From NCBI GenBank assembly GCA_021464245.1, contig JADCRB010000068.1:9694200-9758199 (forward strand): a stretch of 64,000 bases of DNA, written 5' to 3'. Origin of the DNA: Carallia brachiata (lineage: Eukaryota > Streptophyta > Magnoliopsida > Malpighiales > Rhizophoraceae). This document shows, one piece after another, positions 1-11,324 of the stretch (position 1 is the first letter of the stretch; each line of letters starts with the position of its first letter). Below the pieces are notes generated by a model. The model saw nothing but the letters and a program-made list of their open reading frames with translations, had not been told where the DNA came from and did no database searches. A program made the position numbers and the translations under genes.

Positions 1-400
1 CCTATAAAAGGCTTGTAAGACTCTTTTATTTTGATAATTGAATAAATTTGCTGAACATTGATTTGAGAATAATCGTTCTTTGGAGTTTTAGAACTCTTTT
101 ACCGAACTTATCAAGGACATTTCCTTGTGGCATTCAATCCAAGTCTTATCACCATCCTTCTTCCTTTTATAGGGTGTGGCGACTATTTCCTTCTTTTATC
201 CCTTTAGTTCGCGTCTCTTTATAGACGTTGGGTCAAAATTCCTTCAAACCTGACTTGGCTTTCCTTGGGTTGTGATTTCAATCTCGTTCGTGGGTCTTTC
301 GGTGTATCCGTGGGGTTCGCGTCTCCCTATAGGCGTTGGGTCTTCCGGTGCTATCCGCGAGGTTCGCATCAATATATTATACTATATTTTCATCTTTAAC
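1..400. repeat. LTR-like fragment with internal direct repeats
   Basis: The window opens inside a repeat. A TATA-like CTATAAAA lies at about 2-9. A 28-nt motif beginning GTTCGCGTCTC and ending CGTTGGGTC occurs at 207-234 and again at 315-342 with three differences, and a third, partial copy follows near 370. Short internal repeats next to a TATA-like site are common in plant LTRs, and a Copia gag fragment lies nearby on the minus strand. Neither LTR edge nor a target-site duplication is visible, so the assignment is an inference. The stretch 400-660 is AT-rich with nothing else recognisable. Confidence 0.35.
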
Positions 401-660
401 TTTCTCTCGTGTCATTTTGTTGCAACAATCTTTTGCACTTTTCTCATTCATTTACTATAATGGCATGTGGTTGCCCTAAATTTCTTTTCTTCATGCATTA
501 GACAAATAAATTTTTTTTACTTTACTTTCTCATCAATGAAAAAGCAATGGCTTAAATTCCTTGTGTTCTCTTGTTTTTTTTTTTTTTTTGTAAAATTAAA
601 CTCCCTTTGCAAAACATACAAAAACAAAACAAAGAGACTAAAAAACAACAATATCTTCTA

Positions 661-1130
661 CTAAGCTAACTTCTTTTGAGCTACTTTTATTTTTCTGTTT
701 GTTTTGAGTCTATAACACTTAGACTTAATGTAGCCTTTTTCATGACAGTAGTTACAGGTCATATTTTTATATTTAGACTTAGACATGTCATCATCACTAT
801 TGGAGCTTGCACCCTTTGATTTCCCTTTTCCATATATGGAATATGCACAACCTTCTAATTTTTTTGTCAAAAAGTTCATTACAATAAGTTCTTTGGACAA
901 AAGAGCCGCTTTGACACCTACAAAGGAGTTAATTTCCTTACCGTAAATGAGAGTTTCTCTAAAATTTCGGTAAGAGGGAGGTAAAGAACACAAAAGCCTC
1001 AAAGTTTTATCCTCTTCTTCTATCTCCATATCAATAGATTCAAAATCCATGCTAATGGAACTAAACTCATCGATATGAGACTTGATAGGCGTGCCTTATG
1101 CTATTCGAAGCATGTACAATCGATGTTGTC
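661..1130 (-). pseudogene. Copia (Ty1) retrotransposon gag fragment with zinc knuckle
   Basis: The minus-strand frame from 1050 to 661 encodes 129 residues with the usual order of plant Copia gag. First comes a gag (UBN2-type) segment with the LLCSLPPSYRNFRETLIYG block, then a basic linker, then a CX2CX4HX4C zinc knuckle (CNYCHEKGYIKSKC) near the C-terminus. The frame also reads open a short way upstream, to about 1130, through an EFSSIS stretch typical of this gag. No protease, integrase or reverse transcriptase follows in the same orientation, so this is an isolated remnant. Gag coats element RNA in intact copies; this piece is unlikely to be functional. Confidence 0.7.
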
Positions 1131-1139
1131 AGCATCTTC

Positions 1140-2700
1140 TTGTGCGACCCAATTTGAATTTGACCACAACATATAACAACTCATCAATATTTGGTCTTTA
1201 AAATTTTCCAAATGCCCTTGCATAAATTTGAGATTTACCTCAAGATTTGTTTAATCTTTGTGTTTTTTTTTTTTAAAAAAAACATGGACTGAGAAAATCT
1301 TAGTCCATGTAGTCCGAGTCATTATTTTATTTTTTTTAATAAAACTACAACTTAGTTATATTTTAGTGTTACTATAAAATTTAAAGTATAAATCTTAAAT
1401 AATATGCTTTAAAAAAATTATTGTTAAAATATTCAAATCGTAAATGGACCGAGCAATTTTTTGAATTTAGTTTTTGGTGGTTGATTCTCTAATTTTAAAC
1501 ATAGCATAGAAGAATTTGATGTGAATCTATCGTAGGCATGCTTAACGAAAATATCTTAGCTCATCAAACAGGGCCGCCTAAGTAGGGTAATATGCATAAA
1601 AAAAAAAGGTCCTATGGAGTGCTTTCTAATTCTCTTAAAGACTTGACTCAAACAATAAAAGAAGTTGGCTTTTTATTTTCTCTTTCATTTGATACAAAAG
1701 GAGCATTGACAATAGAGTTTTATAATTAAAAAGCTAACTTTCTCATGCCATTTCAACAGAGCCACTGGAAATGTATGTGACATTATTTTTGCCATGGATC
1801 ATGCTTGTAGTACTGTCCTGTAGGATAATCATATAAATATAAACCATCTTTTTTGGCTGACCAAATACAGTTAAGAGGATCAAGGTGGTTAAGACCACAT
1901 GATGTGTCAAGCCGACCACTGCGCTAGTAGACCTTATAATTACCTCCATGATTCGCCGGACTAAAGCTAAAATCACACAGAAATTTGCTAGAGCCACTGA
2001 AATTCAAGCAGAAATCAAAATGAAAATTACCATTGATCGCCAAGTCATGATTGCCTAAATCGTTTTCGCTAGAGTAACAATGGAGGTGGAGAGTTTCACT
2101 TCCTAAGTTGTTGACAATGTTAACAACATGAGACTGGGTAAAGCTACATCTTTTATTTGTAGTAGCATAAGACATAACAGAATTTGTGCATAGTAATACC
2201 ACCAATGCAAGCAAGAAAATTGCATAGCTTTTGTAGTGTGCTCCCATAATATATGAGTTTTGTCTTTCTAATTTCTATTAAAAAGTAATGAATGATAATT
2301 TTATTATACTTCTGCTTGACCTCTTTATAATAATGATATTTACAGTATTGCCTTATAAAGATGATACACTTGCCAAATTTATTTTGATTTCTAGGTTTTG
2401 ATTTCTCTTATTTTGGCATCAAATATCCTTTACATTAGTTGAATTTGTTAACTTTTTGACTTATCTTTATCTAATTGAATTTAATTTTTATGATTTTAGA
2501 AATTACTCTTTCATATTTATTACAGCTATTAATTTATCTTTTTTGTTTTTTTTTTTGTCCATTAGGAGACCTATTGCACCATGAGACATAAGCTATATGA
2601 TGAGGGTAATTTTTTTCTTCCATAAATCTCACACTAGCCTTCCAAAATTAGAACTCAATCATTCAGATTGTTCACACTTTCCCTAAGGACATGCGCAATA
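1140..2700. repeat. Tandem unit A (S1-homologue segment); tail displaced to 6235-6410
   Basis: This segment is the first of three related copies of one unit. Shared landmarks are a block starting AAATTTTCCAAATGCCC near 1200 (matched near 6650 and 9950), the sequence next to GGGCCGCCT near 1570 (matched near 7003), a TCCTATGGAG block near 1612 (matched near 7080), the S1-like gene itself, and a flank with TTATCTTTATCTAATTGAATT near 2460 (matched near 7950 and 12000). The end of the unit, present at about 8585-8740 in unit B, is found for unit A at 6235-6360, on the far side of the retroelement debris. Boundaries are approximate because identity is moderate. Confidence 0.6.
1783..2247 (-). pseudogene. 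S1/SPH-like secreted protein gene, copy A, nonsense-disrupted
   Basis: The start at 2247 gives an N-terminal hydrophobic signal peptide (KSYAIFLLALVVLLCTNSVMS). The body is of the plant self-incompatibility protein S1 family: a VVNIVNNLG strand, an LHCYSSENDLG segment, FDFCLNFSGS, and a conserved C-terminal block ending YDYPTGQYYKHDPWQK. The frame carries a TAG at 1924-1926, where copy B has TGG (Trp). Past the stop the same frame stays open for another 46 codons to a TAA at 1783-1785. The gene is therefore nearly full length (155 codons, normal for the family) with one in-frame nonsense codon. S1 itself acts in poppy pollen rejection; most SPH proteins in other plants have unknown roles. Pseudogene is the simplest reading; a sequencing error at this base cannot be excluded. 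Confidence 0.8.
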
Positions 2701-3890
2701 CTTTGTGACAGGAATCGTAAGACAGTACTACCCTACTTTGTATTTTTTTTTGATAAAAAATTATTTTAAAAAAAGTATAAAAGAAAAGGTAATTCCTATG
2801 TTCTTTTTACATAAGGTATATGTATATACTACATGATGAGGTGGACTGGTGCTGGGGATGCTCCTAATTCTCATATTCGAAAGGAATACTTCAACTTATC
2901 ACAATATTCCAATCAAGTCCAAATCAATTTCGAATCAATTTTACATTAATTACTATGTTAACCAAACATTGTCATGTGCTGCAATGACGCCATTCAAATT
3001 TAAAGGGGCAACTGAGTGGAACGAACTATTTAATTTTCACTCTTATAGACGCAATATTTATACTTCACTATAAAGGGGAAAAAATTTCAAGTCAAAAATT
3101 AATTTATACCTTTGTCCTACGAAGAACAAAACCTAGTAATATTGTTTAATATTCAAACAAACTAGTATTATATGTGGTGTGATGGGTGTGTCACTACATC
3201 TTCGATAGATGTGTGCTTGATTTGCGTCAATAATATAAAGCTTAAAATTTATTATACCATAAAGGAAATTGTATAGCGAAATCACTTGTATTCTTTGCTT
3301 TTACTCAAAGACTAGGTTTGATTATTCTTCAACAGCCTCTTAATAGTCTGCATGATCTTCTCACGAAAAATATTATTGGTGTTTATCTTTTTTGAACTGT
3401 GATCATTTAAATTTGGTCTTTGTCCCTCCTTATTTAATGGAAAAAAAAATAAAGTTTAATTTGTAGTTGTGGTTCAAGAGGGGGAAAAAAGTTAGAGTTC
3501 TTCTCAAAATATTTAAAGTATTACAAAATTATAAACCATGTGGTGACCAAATTGACCCGGCCAAGGCCAACCGGTTATTAACGCAATGATGGCAAGTAAA
3601 GCCAATTAATGATTTTTTTTTCCATTTTTTATTATACAAAAACTCAAAAAGGTTTTTAATTTATTACTCATTTATTCAATTGTTTCGGATATTTGTTTCT
3701 AAAGAAATTGAGGGTTGATTTGGACTTTTTATGATTCCTAATAAGTACAGGATTAATCAAAGGCAATTCAACTGTATATACACGTGCAGGCACTAAAGTT
3801 ATCTCTAATAGAATGTAGTACATTATCTCTGTCACAATCTCCTCAATGTAGGGCAACTTCTTCAAAAGGGATTGTTTAATTGTCAAAAAA
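2700..3890. other. AT-rich interval without a recognised gene
   Basis: Short open frames occur here but none has family-level features. An adenine run follows GTCAAAAAAAA at about 3881-3892, a 3' end typical of plant SINE or LINE insertions, but no body could be delimited. Confidence 0.4.
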
Positions 3891-3899
3891 AAAATCTTA

Positions 3900-4330
3900 C
3901 ATTATCTTGCAAAGGACAATCAGTTGGTTGAAATATCTATGAAAGGTGAAATTTTTTATTTTGATGCAAATAGAGTTCATGATCTCGGTCTTCTTGTTTC
4001 CCTTGATGAACAGTATTTTGACACAAGAGACTTGGGCATCATCACTGTGCTAGTCTCCTAAAAATGCAAAAGAAGTTACTCCATTATATGTTTGAAATAC
4101 AGATTCTAATTGTGTATGTGAAATCTATCAAATTGGGAAGCAATCTAGGATTCCATTCTCTTCAACCACATATTTTAGAGCAAGAGAGAATCCGTAACTC
4201 ATTCACAGTGATCTTTGTACTCCCATGAGGAGTGAGTCACTAAATGGAAATAAATACTATGTCATATTCATTGATGATCTTACTAGATTTACATAGATTT
4301 TTTTTTTAGATTAAAAGACTAAAGCAGTAT
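3900..4330 (+). pseudogene. Decayed Copia pol fragment (start of integrase core)
   Basis: From 4210 to about 4305 one frame reads a block with LCTPMRSES, NGNKYYVIFIDDLTRF, which matches the start of the Copia integrase catalytic core; the DD of FIDD is the first catalytic aspartate region. Upstream, from about 3900, the same strand carries fragments resembling the segment before the integrase, interrupted by stops and frame changes. No complete domain remains. Confidence 0.6.
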
Positions 4331-4433
4331 GACTTAGAACGAGTAGATCCATACTTCATAAGCTAGAGAGACAGTCAAAAGTCAAATTCAAAGAAGACTT
4401 GCTTCTCAAGTATATCTAAAATATTCCAAGCAT

Positions 4434-4707
4434 GTTTTAAGAACGTTCTAGGCATAATCTTTGAATGTTTTGGAATATTGTGAAATTATGCTCGTTTCTT
4501 TTCTTTTTTATTTTTTATTAAAATATTTCCTTTTCTAGTTATAGAATTTATATATTTATGTATGTAAGTCTAAGGGCTAAAAAATTTCACAGAAATATCT
4601 CTTCAAATACAATAAGACAGTTATCTTTTGCATTATCGTTCTCTTTGAAATATTCCTTTCTAAGGCTTAATCGTGTATTAGCCTTATTGTCGCCAAATGT
4701 TGCATCA
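4434..4707 (+). repeat. Probable Gypsy LTR (5' side) of the element at 4738-6225
   Basis: The sequence ends in GTTGCATCA directly before a primer binding site. An LTR beginning TG is plausible at 4434, but that left edge is a guess. No matching 3' LTR was found after 6230, so the element is truncated or its right part was lost. Confidence 0.4.
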
Positions 4708-4709
4708 AG

Positions 4710-4721
4710 TGGTATCATAGC
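4710..4721 (+). other. Retroelement primer binding site (tRNA-iMet type)
   Basis: TGGTATCATAGC differs by one base from TGGTATCAGAGC, the site complementary to the 3' end of initiator tRNA-Met used by many plant LTR retroelements. It lies three bases after the proposed LTR end and just ahead of the gag remnant, as expected. Confidence 0.65.
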
Positions 4722-4737
4722 AAGTCTCACCTAATTT

Positions 4738-6225
4738 GATGGTAGCTCATGACAAAGTGAATGGCAACCATCCTGCTGACAACGATCAGGGATGCTGGAC
4801 ATCTGGTCAACCATCCAAGACTAGGAGGCAACACTACAAAACCTTGGCCAGAGATTTGATTTGTTGTAACTTGGGCTGGAGGCCATCAACAATCGACTCG
4901 AAACTCATTTAGGTGGGAGGTACCAATTGGAAAATGAGAGATAAGAGGAATCGGGTCAAAGATTTTGCTCGCAATCTGTCTGTCACCTGACTAGTCCCTA
5001 CAAATCCATGTAGGCGTCAAGCTTATGCAGTAGATTCAGGTGAAGAAACAAACTGTATGTGTTAGGCTTATGCGGCTGATTCTAACGATAATGGTGGTGG
5101 TTTTGATGACTATGCGGATTATCCTAGGTATGAATGTTAATGACCCCTGCATCCCAGGTGGCAAACGAATTTTGCCCAAACATAGATATCTCTGTCTTTA
5201 ATGATGAATTAAATATTAAAAGTTTTATGAATTGGTTAGCCAAAGTATAAAGGTTCTTTGATTATATGGAGAAACCTGAGAAAAAAAAAGTGAGTTTGGT
5301 AGCTTGCCAACAATAGGGAGTAGCATCTGCTTAGTAGGAATAAATACCCCAAGAAAAAAGAAGGCAAACTTTTGGTTAGAGACTGGTACAAAATGAAGTA
5401 GCTTCTGAGGGGAGCATATCTTCCTCGGATTATGAGTAGATTCTTTTCTAGTAACATCAATGTTGCCATCAAGGCAACCAGATAATCCATGAGTAATTGG
5501 TAGAATTTTTAGATTGTCCAAACACAACAACTTGGTAGAATCAAAATGCCAGCAAGTTGAGATATCTAGACGAATTGAAGCCAGTTACCCGAGAGAAAAC
5601 TAGAGTGTTCATATGCGGCTAGATATTTATGAGGCCAGGAATATGACTTTGAAAGCTAAGATGATACTACAAGAGAAGAACAAAGCTAAATCTTCTCATA
5701 AGTATTATTCTGGTTTTAACAAATTTGCTGTACAAAAAGAAAAATCAAAAGTTTAAGGCCAATCGGAGAAGTGGTAGCTAATAAAGCTACAGGAAAGCAA
5801 TTGCTTGTTGAGAAATTAACCATATGAATTCTCAATCCTTTTGAGAAGCCTATGTTTGACAAGTGCTACATGTGCAACGAGGTAGGTCATCGCTCTAGCG
5901 ATTGCCCACAGCAAGAGACGGTGAACAAAGTAGAGCAAGATGGAGCAGTTGGAGAAGAAGATGATGAAGTCTGCAGCTACCTAGATGGAGAAGAAAGCGA
6001 GCATGAGGATGAAAATTTTGTGTTTACGGTGAGAAAGCTTTTGCTAGTTTCTAAGCATGAGGATAATACTCAAAGGAATAAATTGTTCCATATCAGGTGC
6101 ATAATTAACTATACTTTATTTGATTTGATTATTGATAGCGGTATATTATTGGGGAAAAAAATGGTTAAAAAGTTACAATTACCAATAGAGAAACACTCAA
6201 GTCCATACACCATTGGATAAAACAA
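4738..6225 (+). pseudogene. Ty3/Gypsy gag-protease remnant
   Basis: Reading across frames on the plus strand recovers the order of a plant Gypsy gag-protease. A capsid-like Retrotrans_gag segment lies at about 5195-5620 (NWLAKV-like, RDWYKMK and LLRGAYLP pieces). An intact 122-codon frame at 5852-6220 follows, with a CX2CX4HX4C zinc knuckle at 5864-5905. An acidic linker comes next, then the beginning of a retroviral-type aspartic protease with the DSG active-site triplet at 6134-6142. The capsid part has many stops and frameshifts. Reverse transcriptase, RNase H and integrase are absent downstream. The element is therefore a dead partial copy. It sits inside tandem unit A, whose tail resumes at about 6235. 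Confidence 0.7.
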
Positions 6226-7264
6226 ACAGGCTTTGATTTTGCTTCACTAGATTTGGCATTAGATATCCTCTCTCGTTTCAATGAGAATTCAGATCTTGAA
6301 AGAGTAGTCCAAGAACAAAATCTTGAAAATGTATTTTTTTAAAATTACCTAAGAAATTACTTAAACTCCATTGACACATCAACTTGTTTCAGGGTACCTA
6401 ATCTTAAACTTAATAATAGAGAATGATTAAGCATACAGAGATGAGCGAGATAAGCTAAAATATGTAGTCTAGACTGTTTCCGTTTACCTTTGTCCGCAGA
6501 CTAATGTTTTGGAATCTCTAAGAATAACAAATAAATTTCATGCAAAATGTTCATAATGCTACTTTAACATGGCGTGGTTTTATATCTTTAAATGAAAGAT
6601 TTAAATAGTTTGCATATATCATATCAATTCATCAATTTGGTCTCTAAAATTTTCCGAATACCTTTACATATATTTGAAAATTACCTCAAGATTTATTTAA
6701 TCTTTTTTTTTTAAGGACAAGGGAAAATCTTAGTCCATGTAGCGCAAGTCATTATTTTACTCCTTTTTTTAACAAAAATAAAATTTAAATATAAATAAGT
6801 GTTGCTTTAAAATTTAAAGTATACATGTCAAACAGTATATACTAAAAAAATTATTATAAAAATATTCAAATCGTAAACGGATTGAGTAATTTTTTCGATT
6901 CGGTTTTCCTTGCTCTCTCTACTTTTACATATAGCATAGTAGAATTCAATGTCGTGAATTTATCAGAGGCATTCTTAACCAAAATATCGTGGCTCATCAA
7001 ATAGGGCCGCCTTAGTGTATATGGAAAGCTCATAGATTCTTCATAGGGAAATATGCACAAACAAGGAAAAAAAAAAAATGTCCTATGGAGAAATCTCTAA
7101 TTCTGTGATTCTGTCACAAGACTTGAACCAAACCATCCAAAAAATAAAAAAGTTGACTTTTTATTTCCTCTTTTATTTGATACAAAAGGAATATCACTTT
7201 TTTAAAACAAAAGAGCTTACTTCTTCCTGTCATCTCAACAGAGCCAAAAGAAACTTATGTGACA

Positions 7265-7731
7265 TTATTTTTGCCATGGGTCATGCTTATAGTATTGTCC
7301 TGAAGGATAATCATATAAATATAAACCGTCATCTCTGACTGACCATTTACACTCAAGAGGATTAAGCTTTTTGTCAATACCACATGATTTATCAAGCTTC
7401 TCACTGGTCCAAAAGACCTTGTAATTACCTCCATGATTCGTAGGACCAAAACTAAAATCACAAAGAAATCTTGTAGTCCGACTGAAATTCATGCAGAATT
7501 GAAATGAAAATCACCATTGATCGCCAAATCATGATTGCCGAGATCGTTGTCGCTGGAGTAACAATGGAGGTGGAGAGTTCCACTTCCTAAGTTGTTCACA
7601 ATGTAAACAATATAATGCGGGGAAAGGGGACATATTTTATCTGTAGTAGCATGAGACATAAGAGAATTTGTGCATAGTGATGCCACCAATGCAAGCAAGA
7701 AAATTGCATAGCTTTTGTGGTGTGTTCTCAT
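7265..7731 (-). pseudogene. S1/SPH-like secreted protein gene, copy B, frameshifted
   Basis: The best start is the ATG at 7729-7731, the position equivalent to copy A; an upstream ATG at 7899 only adds a non-conserved leader. The protein begins with a signal peptide (SYAIFLLALVASLCTNSLMS) and follows the S1-family pattern through GNHDLAINGDFHF. It then shifts frame near 7490-7500 and stops at 7489. The rest of the family domain continues one frame over: MNFSRTTRFLCDF, NHGGNYKVFWTSEKLDKSC, YDYPSGQYYKHDPWQK, stop at 7265. Comparison with copy A shows that one base is missing between the two frames. Copy B keeps the Trp codon that is a stop in copy A. No GT-AG intron of useful size spans the shift. 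Likely a pseudogene; a one-base assembly error is the alternative. Confidence 0.75.
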
Positions 7732-8196
7732 GATATGAGGTTTGTCTTCTTTTGTTATTATTGCTATTACAAAGTGATAAATGATAATTTTATTATGCTC
7801 CTGCTTGACCTCTTTATAGTAATCATATTTACAGTATTGCCAAACAAAGATGATACACTTGCCAAATTTATTTTGATTTGTATGTTTGATTTCTGTCATT
7901 TTGGCATCAAAGATCCTTCACATTAGTTAAATTTGTTAATTTTGTGACTCATCCTTATCCAATTGAATCCAAATTTTATGATTGTGGAAATTACTCTTTC
8001 ATATTTATCAATCCTATCAATTTATTTTCTTTTTTTTTTTCTATTAAGAGACTATTAGGTCATAACTTATATAATAAAAGTAATTCTTCCTTACCCATAA
8101 ATCTCAAACCAACATTCTCCAAATTAGAACTCAAGACTTTTAAAGTAAAAGTCTTGACTTTAAGATGTCCTTTCAGAGGTTCAATTTATTTTTTAG

Positions 8197-8550
8197 GGTT
8201 AATATATAAAAATATTGTCATTTTATCTAAAGTAATAAATTTAGGATCAATTTTAAAAAATAATAAATTTAGAACCAACATTGCCTAATGTAACAAGTTT
8301 AACATGCAATTATTTTTATAATATAATCTATCAGTTTTAATAATAGATTTATAGAAATATATATTTTGATAACATGATAATCATATAAGTTAATATCACA
8401 TCATCGAAACATATAAATTCTGTTCAAAAAATTTCACAACGTACTAAATTTGTTATTTTGGACAAAATTAGTGTTAGATTTTTTACTTTTTAAAGTTAGT
8501 GCTAGATTTATTATTTTAAATAAAGTTTATGATTTTTTTATATATTAACC
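8197..8550. mobile_element. MITE with terminal inverted repeats of about 110 bp
   Basis: The left end reads GGTTAATATATAAAAA and the right end TTTTTTATATATTAACC, its inverse. Similarity continues inward for about 110 bp per arm (repeated AATAAATTTAG-type motifs). Total length is about 354 bp with no coding capacity. Flanking bases ATTTTTTAG (8188-8196) and ATTTTTTTA (8551-8559) could be a decayed 9-bp target duplication, which would suggest a Mutator-like origin. The element lies within tandem unit B and has no counterpart in unit C. Confidence 0.65.
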
Positions 8551-8740
8551 ATTTTTTTAATTATCTCTTAGAGAAGACTTCAAATTTGTGAGCCCACACA
8601 CTTTCTAATCTTCATCCTATTGAATTTGTTTCTCTAGTTTTGCCATCAGATATCAGCTCTCTTTTTAACAAGAATTCAGATTTTCAAAGAATACCCCAAG
8701 AATAAAATCTTGAAGGATAAAATCAATTTATCTCGCGTTG

Positions 8741-9712
8741 ACACATAACTGAAGCAGCTGCCTCATAGATAAAGTACACGATTAACCTACATACACAAGA
8801 AACCTGCTGAACTGAACAATATAGAAACCTAATCCGAATTAAAAGTTTGAACAGTAATATTGACGGTAATATCGACAGTTGATTCCACTTTTTATAGTCT
8901 TTTCAAGTTTTTTTTTTTTTATTGTTTTAAAGAACCGGTTTAATCGCCAAATTCTTCAGACCGAAAATGTGTGACTCCGAGCCAAACTGGGGTCACTCCT
9001 ATTTGTATGTCCTCTTCAAGCGAATGCAGCCCTTGTCATTTCTGAAAAGGGGCCCTTTTTGCTTAGTTACCCCTACTTGCTTTGATTGGTTGAGCCCACT
9101 GTTAAATCAATGTCAAACTTGATAAGTCATGAATTATATAATAAAAAATAATTTTTTTTAATAGTGTAAACTTGACATCCCTTCCTAGATTAGTGTTATA
9201 ATAATGAGACTGGTTATCGAACTGAAAAAAATAACGACTCAAAGTTCAATCGATTTAGCTATTATTTAAACTAATAAAATCAGTGTTTAATAATAATTTA
9301 TATTAATGTATATCATAATTCATAGCCCTATTATACATGAAGTATATTATAATTCATAGTCCAATCAAGATCAAATTTCCAATCCTTCAATAATTATCAA
9401 GGGACATAATTTCAATTTAAAATAATTAATTTATTGATTATCTACTTCTTTTTTAAAAAAAGAAAATATATCAATGCAAAAAAATCTAAAATTTTTAAAA
9501 CAAATTAAATACAAATTATAATTTAGTATATGATTTTTATATTTCTTAGGGTAAATATAAATATTCTAAACAATAACTTTTTAAAAAAAACATAACATAA
9601 TAAATCCACAATCTATTTGCCAATATAATAATTAAGATGCATGTCTATGAGATGCATTTCAACCATGATGATTTGATGCATGAGCATTCTTAAAGATTTA
9701 AAAAAAAAAAAA
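8741..9712. other. AT-rich spacer between tandem units B and C
   Basis: No open frame of note and no recognised repeat family. Homopolymer T and A runs are common. Confidence 0.4.
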
Positions 9713-10176
9713 ACTGAATGATTAAGCATATAGAGACAAGCGACATTAGCTAACACATGTCGTCCGAATTGCTTCCTTTTACCTTTGTCCACAAATTACA
9801 TTGTTTTGGAGTCTCTAAGAAAACAAATAAATTTCACTGAAAATACTCATAATGCTAATTTGCAACATTCGTGGTGTTATATTCTTATAAAAAAGATTAA
9901 ATAATTTGCAGTTTGTATATCCTATCAATTCATCAAACATTTGGTCTCCAAAATTTTCCAGATGCCCTTGCATAATTTGAGATTTACCTCAAGATTTGTT
10001 GGATCTGTTTTTTAAAGCTATTGTTTTCAGTTCAGTTTTCAGTGGTTGACTCTCCGCTTTTATACATAGCATGGTAGAATTGGATGTCGAGAATTTATCG
10101 GAGGCATGCTTAAAAAAGAAAAAAACCGCAGCTTATCAAATTGGGCTGTGTTAGTATATTAGGGAAAGTTATACCT

Positions 10177-10481
10177 ATCACTTGAAGTGATAGTCTGATA
10201 ATAATTCGATATATTTTTTTTACGTCTGACTTAAGTTTAAACTTCAGTAACAACATGTGAAGGTAATATTTTTTCGATAATCCGCAGTGCTGGTTGTAAA
10301 CTCGGTAATTGTAGTGGTCAGTTTAGGGGAATCTCGATAAATCTAACAGTACTCGAGTGATAAGTCATTTCCTTTTGGTTGAGTTAAACGAGGCACGTTA
10401 AATAGAAATTATTTTAGAATTAGCTCAGATCTAATAATCGATATACTTATGAAGATTTTCTTTTGTCAAAAAAAAGGAAAA
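10177..10481. mobile_element. Short insertion (about 305 bp) flanked by GTTATACCT
   Basis: The segment lies between two copies of GTTATACCT (10168-10176 and 10482-10490). Its right end is TTTTGTCAAAAAAAAGGAAA, an A-rich tail like those of plant non-LTR elements, so a SINE or similar is possible. I could not identify clear RNA polymerase III A and B boxes, and the left end begins with a small palindrome, ATCACTTGAAGTGAT. The class is uncertain. Confidence 0.45.
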
Positions 10482-10489
10482 GTTATACC

Positions 10490-11086
10490 TAAAGTTGTTA
10501 GAACTGGATCGAGTATCAAATCAAAAAATTTAATAATTTAATATTAAACCGATTCAACCAGTTAAACCGGTAATTGAATCGGTATTTAATAAATAGTTTA
10601 TAAAAAATAAAACTCTAATCTAAAATGCAAAAAATAATACTTGAAAAAGATCAAAAAAAAAGTAGTACAATATATAAATTCTAGAGAAGTTTATAAGTTC
10701 TTAAATTAAAAAAATAAAAATAATATAATTATGGTAGAAATTCATAATCACCACTCAGTCAAATTTTCTTTTAATAATATTTTCAACATTAAAACAACGA
10801 ATAGTACCAAATTAATCTACATCAAACATCTCTAAGTTAATAAAGTCATAACCTTTTGTGCTTCTATCTAAAATTTATTTTTAAATTATTTATTTTTATA
10901 ATTTTAATTATTTAATGCCTTTTCCAGAAAAAGCCTCTATCAAAGAAAAAAGAATTTTCAACGCAACCATCGAAAAGGCTCTTTCGCCTCCAGCAAAAGC
11001 CCAAATCCCCTCCGTTTTCAAAAGTCTAACCAATCACTGATCTAACTAGTTAAACTAATCAGTTCGATTCAATTTTAACAACTATA
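10490..11086. mobile_element. Non-autonomous hAT-like element
   Basis: The ends are TAAAGTTGTTAGAACTG and, read inward from the right, TATAGTTGTTAAAATTG: 17-bp inverted termini with three mismatches. They are flanked by GTTATACC on both sides, an 8-bp target duplication as made by hAT transposases. The interior is AT-rich, has an ACCGGT-rich block near the left end (GTTAAACCGGTAATTGAATC) and encodes no transposase. A related element lies at 25356-25755. Confidence 0.65.
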
Positions 11087-11324
11087 GTTATACCTTTTTA
11101 ATAGGCTAATATGCATGGAAAAAAAAAAAAAAAAAGTCCAATACTGCGCTCTTTAATTCTCCCGTGAGACTTGACCCAAACAATAAAAGAAATTGACTTT
11201 TTGTTTTGTCTTTTATTTGTCTTTTATTTGACACAAAAGGAGCATGACTTTTTTAAAAGAAAAAGGTTGACTTCATCCTGTCATTTCAGCATAGTCAAAA
11301 AAAACAAAAAAATTGCATGTGGCA

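Larger units (their letters stand above)
6415..8740. repeat. Tandem unit B (S1-homologue segment)
   Basis: Second copy of the unit. It starts with a GAATGATTAAGCATA block (6421) matched near 9716 and a TTTTGGAATCTCTAAGA block near 6508 matched near 9808. It continues through the shared flanks and the S1-like gene, and ends with a block near 8590-8720 that is also found near 12270 and 6235. A MITE has inserted at 8197-8550. Edges are approximate. Confidence 0.6.

Noticed and set aside
4434..6410. Intact autonomous Gypsy element
   Set aside because: Only one LTR-like end, no reverse transcriptase or integrase of Gypsy type, and a gag with many breaks.
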